A stretch of DNA of 10,018 bases from Patescibacteria group bacterium. Its GTDB lineage: Bacteria > Patescibacteriota > Patescibacteriia > UBA1558 > S5-K13. Under the pieces are notes generated by a model. It saw only the letters and a list, made by a program, of their open reading frames with translations, did no database searches and was not told the DNA's origin. Numbering within the stretch: position 1 is the stretch's first letter; each line of letters starts with the position of its first letter. Where the stretch lies: the NCBI GenBank assembly GCA_028703545.1, contig JAQVMR010000031.1, positions 1-10,018 of the forward strand, read 5' to 3'. Made by a program: the position numbers and the translations under genes. Below are positions 5,609 through 10,018 of the stretch, one piece after another.

Positions 5609-7039
5609 ATGACTATCAAAACTAGATTCGCTCCATCACCAACTGGATATTTACATATTGGAGGTCTGCGAACAGCGCTTTATAATTATTTGTTTACCAA
5701 AAAAAATAAAGGTAAATTTATTCTTAGAATTGAAGATACCGACAGGACTCGTTATGTAAAAGACGCTGATAAACAATTAGTTAATACCATAAAAACCTTT
5801 GGTCTAAATTTTGATAAAGGTCCTATTTATCAGTCAAAAAGACTAAAAATATACAAAAAATATGCTGATTTATTAGTTAAAGAAAAAAAAGCATATTATT
5901 GTTTTTGTACAAAAGAAAGATTAGATGATTTAAGAGAAAGTCAAGAAAAAAATAAACAAGTCCCAAAATATGATAGACGTTGCCTAAATTTATCTGATGA
6001 AGAAATAGCAAAAAAATTAAAAGAAAAGGTTCCCTATGTAATAAGAATGAAATTACCAGATAATGAAATTATTACTTTTAATGATCTAGTTTATGGGGAG
6101 GTAAAAATAAATACAAATGATTTAGATGATCAAGTTTTAATAAAATCAGATGGATTTCCAACGTATCATTTAGCTGTAGTAGTTGATGATCATGACATGG
6201 ATATAACTCATGTTATTCGTGGTGAAGAATGGTTGCCATCAACACCAAATCATATTTTACTTTACAAAATGTTTAATTGGTCAGTTCCAAATTTTGCACA
6301 CTTACCGCTACTACTTAATCAAGACAGAAGTAAACTTTCAAAAAGACAAGGTGATGTTGCAGCAGAAGATTTTATAAAAAAAGGATATTTACCACAAGCA
6401 CTCATAAATTATGTAGCTTTCTTGGGCTGGAATCCAAAAACAGAAAAAGAAATTTACTCAATGAGTGAATTAATAAATGATTTTGAAATTCCAAAAATAA
6501 ATAAAGCTGGTGCTGTTTTTGATATAAATAAATTAAACTGGATAAATGCAACCTACATAAGAAACATTGTTGAAAATAAAAAAATACATCAAAAGGATTA
6601 TAAATATATTTTAAATTTTATAAAAAATATTTTACCAAATACAAATAGAGCAGAGGATATATTACAAATATTTTCCCCTAGGTTAAATAGTATAATTGAG
6701 TTAAAAGAATTATCTAAATTTATTTTTGAACTCCCAAATTATGATAAAAATTTACTGATTTTTAAGAAAAGTAATATTGACTTGACAAAAAATGGATTAA
6801 ATGTCGCAATTCAAATTTTGAATCAGATAGAGGATAAAAATTGGGATCAGGAAAACCTTAATAGTGTCTTAAATAATGCTTTAAAAGAGAAAAATTTGGC
6901 TCCTGGAGACGTTTTCTGGCCAATTAGAGTTGCACTATCAGGACTTGAAAAAAGTCCATCACCAACTGAAATACTTTACTTACTTAGAAAAACAGAGAGT
7001 TTAAAGAGAATAAACACAGCAATAGAAAAACTAAAATAA
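5609..7039 (+). CDS. gltX: Glutamyl-tRNA synthetase
   Basis: Class I aminoacyl-tRNA synthetase charging tRNA-Glu (and possibly tRNA-Gln for later amidation; no GatCAB or GlnRS gene is visible to test this). The 476 residues match the usual bacterial length. RFAPSPTG (6-13) and the HIGG form of the HIGH motif (16-19) mark the Rossmann fold, and KLSKR (242-246) is the KMSKS loop. EDTDRTR (42-48) and RGEEW (204-208) are family signatures. C98-x-C100 and C125 match the first three zinc ligands of the E. coli enzyme, but the fourth position, a histidine there, is asparagine (N127), so zinc binding is doubtful. The helical anticodon-binding domain fills about 310-476 and ends normally (TESLKRINTAIEKL). 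The gene begins 5 bp after the tagA/nudix stop as the last gene of the operon and lacks a Shine-Dalgarno sequence. Confidence 0.95.
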   Translation: MTIKTRFAPSPTGYLHIGGLRTALYNYLFTKKNKGKFILRIEDTDRTRYVKDADKQLVNTIKTFGLNFDKGPIYQSKRLKIYKKYADLLVKEKKAYYCFCTKERLDDLRESQEKNKQVPKYDRRCLNLSDEEIAKKLKEKVPYVIRMKLPDNEIITFNDLVYGEVKINTNDLDDQVLIKSDGFPTYHLAVVVDDHDMDITHVIRGEEWLPSTPNHILLYKMFNWSVPNFAHLPLLLNQDRSKLSKRQGDVAAEDFIKKGYLPQALINYVAFLGWNPKTEKEIYSMSELINDFEIPKINKAGAVFDINKLNWINATYIRNIVENKKIHQKDYKYILNFIKNILPNTNRAEDILQIFSPRLNSIIELKELSKFIFELPNYDKNLLIFKKSNIDLTKNGLNVAIQILNQIEDKNWDQENLNSVLNNALKEKNLAPGDVFWPIRVALSGLEKSPSPTEILYLLRKTESLKRINTAIEKLK

Positions 7040-7044
7040 TTTTC

Positions 7045-7073
7045 TCGACTATATCTCATAAAAATATTATAAT
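7045..7073 (+). promoter_or_regulatory. Promoter of the murein hydrolase gene, placed for a leaderless transcript
   Basis: TCGACT (7045-7050), a 17-bp spacer and a perfect TATAAT (7068-7073). Seven bases downstream is the A of the ATG at 7080, so transcription should begin at or next to the start codon. No terminator is visible between gltX and this promoter, so read-through from the upstream operon is possible. Confidence 0.65.
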
Positions 7074-7079
7074 TATATT

Positions 7080-8288
7080 ATGAATATAAAAATACAACGT
7101 AATAAAAAATTGCTAGCAATTTTACTTATTGCTTTTGTTTTTTTTCCTATTGTAAAAATAAAATCAGAAACAGTTGATGAATTAAATCAAAAAATTAGTG
7201 AGCAAAAAAGGGTCATAGAAGAATTAAACACTCAGCAACAAAAATATCAATCAACCATAAAACAAAAACAACAGGAAGCAAAAAGTTTAAATAATCAAAT
7301 TTCTATACTTGATAACAAAATCGCATCAAAAACTCTAGGCGTACAAACGACAAAACTCCAAATAGATAACATGGACATGGAAATAAAAGCCATACAAATG
7401 GAAATAGAAAAAAAAGAAAAAGAAATTAACTTAAATAAAGAAAATTTAAAAAATTCACTACAAGAATTAAACAAGCAAGAACAATCAAATAGCATTTTAA
7501 AAATTTTGCTTTTAAATGATAGCGTGGGTGATTTCTTTGATGAGTTAACTCAACTTAAGTCACTAGAATCTGGATTACAAAAAAAGGTTGACGAACTTCA
7601 AGGTTTAAAAACATGGCTGGAGGATAAAAATAAAAGCCTTGAAAATTCCAAATCAGAACTTGTAAAATTACAAGAACAGCTAGAGGGTGAACAACTAGGA
7701 CTAAAAGAAGATCAAGATGTAAAATTTATGTATTTGTCTCGCGCACAAAATGACGAAAAGAAATTTCAAAAATTGCTTACTGAATTGAAAAAAGAGCAAC
7801 AACAAGCAAATTCAATGATTTCTCAATATGAAGCAAAAGCAAGAAAATTACTTTCACAGAAACAAGGACAAATCCAAGATAGCGGTAATTTCATCTGGCC
7901 GGTGCCCTCAAAATACGTAACTGCTTATTTTCACGACCCAGATTATCCATTTAGAGCAATAATGGAACACCCCGCGGTTGATATAAGAGCATCACAAGGA
8001 ACTCCTGTAAAAGCATCTGCCTCGGGTTATGTTGCAATAGCCAAAGATAACGGAATGGGTTATAACTATATATTATTAGTTCATAATAATGGTATTTCAA
8101 CTGTTTATGGCCACATATCAAAAATATATGTAAAAACGGGAGATTTCGTACTCCAAGGTGACACAATAGGATTATCTGGTGGTATGCCGGGAACTCCTGG
8201 TGCAGGAAGAATGACAACAGCACCACATTTACATTTTGAAGTAAGGGCTAATGGTGTTTCTGTAAATCCATTAAATTATTTGAAATAA
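7080..8288 (+). CDS. EnvC/NlpD-like murein hydrolase: signal sequence, coiled coil, M23 (LytM) peptidase
   Basis: A 402-residue secreted or membrane-anchored wall hydrolase. A basic start (MNIKIQRNKK) and a hydrophobic run at 11-25 form a signal peptide or anchor. Residues 32 to about 262 are a long coiled coil rich in Q, K, E and L, broken near 138-155 (ILKILLLNDSVGDFF), as in EnvC and PcsB. The M23 domain spans about 272-402: H297-xxx-D301 and H385 are the zinc ligands, while H345 (VYGHIS) and H383 (PHLHFE) complete the active site. Unlike E. coli EnvC, whose LytM domain is degenerate and only activates amidases, this one keeps every catalytic residue and could cut peptide cross-links directly. 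In EnvC the coiled coil links to FtsEX, but those genes are not in the window. A glycine/proline-rich loop precedes HLH (366-380). The gene ends inside the left arm of the inverted repeat at 8283-8399. Confidence 0.88.
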   Translation: MNIKIQRNKKLLAILLIAFVFFPIVKIKSETVDELNQKISEQKRVIEELNTQQQKYQSTIKQKQQEAKSLNNQISILDNKIASKTLGVQTTKLQIDNMDMEIKAIQMEIEKKEKEINLNKENLKNSLQELNKQEQSNSILKILLLNDSVGDFFDELTQLKSLESGLQKKVDELQGLKTWLEDKNKSLENSKSELVKLQEQLEGEQLGLKEDQDVKFMYLSRAQNDEKKFQKLLTELKKEQQQANSMISQYEAKARKLLSQKQGQIQDSGNFIWPVPSKYVTAYFHDPDYPFRAIMEHPAVDIRASQGTPVKASASGYVAIAKDNGMGYNYILLVHNNGISTVYGHISKIYVKTGDFVLQGDTIGLSGGMPGTPGAGRMTTAPHLHFEVRANGVSVNPLNYLK

Positions 8289-8399
8289 CCCCCCACCATA
8301 GAAAATATTTTTATAATAAAAAAGATTTATATGATAATCATTTTTTATTCTTTAATTGTGGTTGTGTGCTAAAAATTTTCTTATGGTGGGGGGTTATTT
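8283..8399. terminator. Nested inverted-repeat element between convergent genes (bidirectional terminator-like)
   Basis: The outer arms AAATAACCCCCCACCATA (8283-8300) and TATGGTGGGGGGTTATTT (8382-8399) are perfectly complementary over 18 bp. With one bulged base they continue through GAAAAT (8301-8306) and ATTTTC (8375-8380), making 24 bp. An inner hairpin pairs 8315-8327 with 8336-8349 (13 bp, one bulge, 8-nt loop). The arms hold the TAA stops of both convergent genes (8286-8288 plus strand; 8394-8396 minus strand), and both genes end with a Lys codon before TAA and the same CCCCCCACCATA. In either direction a GC-rich stem is followed by TTATTT, as in a bidirectional intrinsic terminator, but the roughly 80-nt interior is unusually long. 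A small MITE-like repeat is the alternative. Confidence 0.75.
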
Positions 8400-9368
8400 T
8401 AACGGATGAAATTTATGATGAACGCTTTCTGCAAATTTATCAGACGCATGAACATATCTCGTTGTTGTATCTAGTGATTCATGACCCAAAAGTATCTGAA
8501 TTGCAGCAGGACTTGCACCATTTTCAGCTAAATAAGTTGCAAATCCATGACGAAGAGAATGTGCTGATATAGGAACATTTATATTTAAAATTTCTCTATA
8601 TTGTTTAATTTTTGATTGTAAATAATTTGTTGAAACTTTTACATCCTTGTTTGAAGAATTTCTTCCACGAAGTGGCGCAAATAATCTTTTTTGACTATCT
8701 TTTCTAAGTATTAAATATTCATTTAAATATTTCTTTGCGCGTTCTGTCATATAAACAAATCTTTCTTTTTTTCCCTTTCCTAAAACAAAAACTCTTCCTT
8801 GTTTATCAATACTGTCTTTATTTAAAGAAACAAGCTCTGAAATTCTCATTCCGGTTGAAAATAAAACCTCGAGCATTGCACGATTACGCCTTGCAACAAT
8901 TTTATTTGTTTCAATTTTAGAAGGTGATTCAATTAATTTTACGAGTGCTTCAAATTCGGGAATCTTTGGATGTTTTTTTATATTTTTTACCAATCTAATA
9001 TGTTCTGGTAAAATTGGAGTTTTTATATCGTGTTCTATTAAATATTTTAAATAAGATCTAAGTGCTGACAACATTCTATTTACAGAATATGATGATAATT
9101 TAATTTGTGATTCATGATCATTACTTGTAGATCTGTCAATAGAGTAGAGGTATGCCTTATATCTATCAATATGTAATTTATTTAATTTATTAAAATCTAA
9201 ATCTTCCTGACTTAAAAAATTTATAAAACAGTTTATATCTCGTTCATAATTATAGATTGTTTCAGGGGAATAATTATTTACTTGTAAAGAAAGTAAGAAA
9301 TCATCAAACAGAGGAAGGGTGCGCTTCTTTTTATTTAATTTATGTGATTGTGGCTTATTTATTGGCAT
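8394..9368 (-). CDS. xerC: Xer-type tyrosine recombinase (XerC/XerD-like)
   Basis: A 324-residue tyrosine recombinase. Residues about 18-112 form the SAM-like core-binding domain (FDDFLLSL, then YSPETIYNYERDI). The catalytic domain follows with all conserved residues: R175 (STGMRISEL), K198 (LGKGKKER), H270 and R273 (HSLRHGFAT), H296 (LLGHESL) and nucleophile Y305 (TTRYVH). The spacing R175 to K198 and the GKGxKER motif are Xer-like, so the natural role is probably resolution of chromosome dimers at a dif site. A lysine-rich N-terminal extension makes it about 25 residues longer than E. coli XerC/D. Only one recombinase is seen, so it may work alone as XerH or XerS do. It has its own promoter and an 11-8-11 palindrome just upstream, and it ends inside the nested inverted repeat. 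An integrase of a mobile element is possible, but no phage or conjugation genes surround it. Confidence 0.88.
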   Translation of the reverse strand: MPINKPQSHKLNKKKRTLPLFDDFLLSLQVNNYSPETIYNYERDINCFINFLSQEDLDFNKLNKLHIDRYKAYLYSIDRSTSNDHESQIKLSSYSVNRMLSALRSYLKYLIEHDIKTPILPEHIRLVKNIKKHPKIPEFEALVKLIESPSKIETNKIVARRNRAMLEVLFSTGMRISELVSLNKDSIDKQGRVFVLGKGKKERFVYMTERAKKYLNEYLILRKDSQKRLFAPLRGRNSSNKDVKVSTNYLQSKIKQYREILNINVPISAHSLRHGFATYLAENGASPAAIQILLGHESLDTTTRYVHASDKFAESVHHKFHPLK

Positions 9369-9374
9369 AGATTT

Positions 9375-9404
9375 AACTGAGTATAATATCCCTTACACTC
9401 AGTT
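9375..9404. promoter_or_regulatory. 11-8-11 palindrome ahead of xer: candidate recombinase site or operator
   Basis: The left arm AACTGAGTATA (9375-9385) and the reverse complement of the right arm, AACTGAGTGTA (9394-9404), agree at 10 of 11 positions across an 8-bp spacer ATATCCCT. Two 11-bp inverted arms with a 6-8 bp spacer is the form of Xer/dif and other tyrosine-recombinase core sites. It lies 7 to 36 bp upstream of the xer start codon and covers the predicted transcription start, so autoregulation is an equal possibility. Confidence 0.55.
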
Positions 9405-9406
9405 TT

Positions 9407-9434
9407 ATTATAACATCTGCATTATTATTATCAA
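9407..9434 (-). promoter_or_regulatory. Promoter of the xer recombinase gene
   Basis: Read on the minus strand: TTGATA (9434-9429), a 16-bp spacer ending in TGT, and a perfect TATAAT (9412-9407). This combines a 5/6 -35, an extended -10 and a 6/6 -10. Transcription should start near 9400, leaving about 30 nt before the ATG, most of it occupied by the 30-bp palindrome. There is no Shine-Dalgarno sequence. Confidence 0.7.
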
Positions 9435-9781
9435 ATCATTTAATATACATTTCTTCTATTAAATTATCTTAGTGTGCATTTATCCATAAAAATTTACTTA
9501 TAAATTAGCTTTTTTACTTATAAAACACTGTTTTTGGGCCTTTATTTATAGTAAAATTTTAATTTGAGTTAATGTTTGTATCACAAATTTTTAAAATTTA
9601 GAAATTTTTTTAATTTTTTTCAATCTACTCTATACCCTATTTATAAATTTTTTTAATTGTGTAATAAAAAATTATACAAGAGATCCTTATTATGTTTATA
9701 TAAATACTCTACTTTAAAGCTCTCCTGTTCTCTGCTCCACTCTTTCAATTTGACAAAATTATATAAAAATGTTTTAATATA
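9435..9781. other. AT-rich intergenic region between ftsQ-like and xer genes
   Basis: With the promoter and palindrome beside it, this makes a gap of about 413 bp, by far the longest in the window. I find no reading frame of useful length on either strand and no tRNA or other structured RNA. It contains three TTTA-nn-TATAAA repeats (9479-9524), poly-A/T stretches, and a pyrimidine-rich, less AT-rich patch at about 9718-9746 on the plus strand. A TTGACA box at 9750-9755 with TTTAAT 17 bp downstream points rightward, antisense to the ftsQ-like gene. No clear terminator for the ftsQ-like gene is seen. Confidence 0.6.
9479..9524 (+). repeat. Three iterated 12-mers, TTTA-nn-TATAAA type
   Basis: TTTATCCATAAA (9479-9490) is followed by two identical copies of TTTACTTATAAA (9493-9504 and 9513-9524, 20 bp apart). 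The first contains TTATCCATA, one base from the E. coli DnaA box TTATCCACA. In sequence this AT-rich, short repeats are only weak evidence of function. Confidence 0.4.
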
Positions 9782-10018
9782 TTATTTTATAATTATTTGA
9801 TTTTCATATCGCAAATCAATATATTGAATATTTTTTACATCATAATTTTTTTCTTCAACAACGTATTTATATAAATTATTAAGCTGAGCATCTATATCAG
9901 AATTAAGATCAAAAAATATTTTAAAATTGTTCTGAGTTATAAGTGTCAAAAAATTTGATTTTGATTTATCGAATTCATAGTCAATAATTTTTAGTTGAGA
10001 AAATTTATTATTATAACT
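9782..10018 (-). CDS. ftsQ: Probable FtsQ/DivIB cell-division protein, C-terminal 78 residues only
   Basis: Read leftward from the window edge there is an open frame of 78 codons ending TAA at 9784-9782. No start codon is needed because the gene enters from outside. The visible protein ends with QLNNLYKYVVEEKN, then NIQYIDLRYENQIIIK. An (Q)L..L......I.YIDLR(F/Y).N......K ending after a short beta strand (FKIFFDLN) is characteristic of the C-terminal beta domain of FtsQ/DivIB, the divisome protein that bridges early and late septum factors outside the membrane. The membrane segment and POTRA domain would lie beyond the window. Context fits: a xer gene lies downstream on the same strand and a murein hydrolase nearby. 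The call rests on a short segment; another secreted protein with a similar ending cannot be excluded. Confidence 0.6.
   Translation of the reverse strand, partial: SYNNKFSQLKIIDYEFDKSKSNFLTLITQNNFKIFFDLNSDIDAQLNNLYKYVVEEKNYDVKNIQYIDLRYENQIIIK

Noticed and set aside
8366..8572. 68-codon plus-strand frame beginning in the inverted-repeat element (MLKIFLWWGV...)
   Set aside because: It lies almost wholly antisense to the xer gene, whose catalytic C-terminus explains the sequence, and the translated peptide shows no domain or membrane pattern.
832..9000. Frames of 60-93 codons on the opposite strand of the hydrolase, exonuclease, rlmN, trxB, tagA/nudix and murein hydrolase genes, and opposite xer
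   Set aside because: All lie within strongly supported genes and their peptides are low-complexity F/I/L/S-rich, as expected for reverse complements of AT-rich coding sequence.
8394..9368. Phage or conjugative-element integrase
   Set aside because: The motifs and length are Xer-like and the flanks are core genes (murein hydrolase, probable ftsQ); no excisionase, relaxase or phage genes are nearby.
9541..9560. TATAGTAAAAT as a plus-strand promoter
   Set aside because: It resembles the -10 elements used elsewhere but has no -35, no TGn extension and no gene downstream on that strand.
1..10018. CRISPR array, tRNA, rRNA or transposase
   Set aside because: No regularly spaced repeats of 24-40 bp, no cloverleaf-like GC-richer segments with TTCRANYC-type loops, and no DDE or HUH transposase motifs were found; the 12-mers at 9479-9524 are too short and close together for CRISPR.

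Overview
The window looks like chromosome of a small-genome, AT-rich bacterium, most likely a member of the Candidate Phyla Radiation (Patescibacteria). The reasons are very low G+C, tight spacing (2-5 bp gaps, 1-4 bp overlaps), short household enzymes, and sequence styles common in that group, such as the TrxB-like flavoprotein and a coiled-coil/M23 hydrolase with an extended loop before its HLH motif. The assignment is inferred from protein style, not from a marker-gene search. TGA is used as a real stop (end of the ThpR gene), so the code is standard and not the TGA=Gly code of Gracilibacteria and Absconditabacteria.

Layout. Bases 1-8288 read rightward. A truncated HD-domain hydrolase is followed by a very AT-rich alpha/beta hydrolase gene bracketed by a short direct repeat. 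A 134-bp gap holding a palindrome and a promoter leads to a DnaQ-like 3'-5' exonuclease and the 23S rRNA methyltransferase RlmN. After a compact terminator/promoter overlap comes a four-gene operon: a thioredoxin-reductase-like protein, the RNA 2',3'-cyclic phosphodiesterase ThpR, a WecG/TagA glycosyltransferase fused to an RppH-like NUDIX domain, and glutamyl-tRNA synthetase. A perfect TATAAT promoter placed to give a leaderless mRNA drives an EnvC/NlpD-like murein hydrolase.

Bases 8283-8399 form a large nested inverted repeat between convergent genes and contain both stop codons. Beyond it, on the minus strand, lies a Xer-type tyrosine recombinase with its own strong promoter and a 30-bp, 11-8-11 palindrome shaped like a recombinase core site. 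A gap of about 413 bp then leads to the C-terminal end of a probable FtsQ/DivIB cell-division gene, cut by the right window edge.

Themes. Most genes are core functions: translation (GltX, RlmN), RNA end processing (ThpR, the RppH-like domain), redox, and replication or repair. The right-hand part combines wall cleavage, septum formation (FtsQ-like) and chromosome resolution (Xer), functions linked at division. The least conventional items are the TagA-NUDIX fusion, the Xer-adjacent palindrome, the nested terminator-like element, and the repeat-flanked hydrolase gene. I see no CRISPR array, tRNA, rRNA, transposase or prophage.
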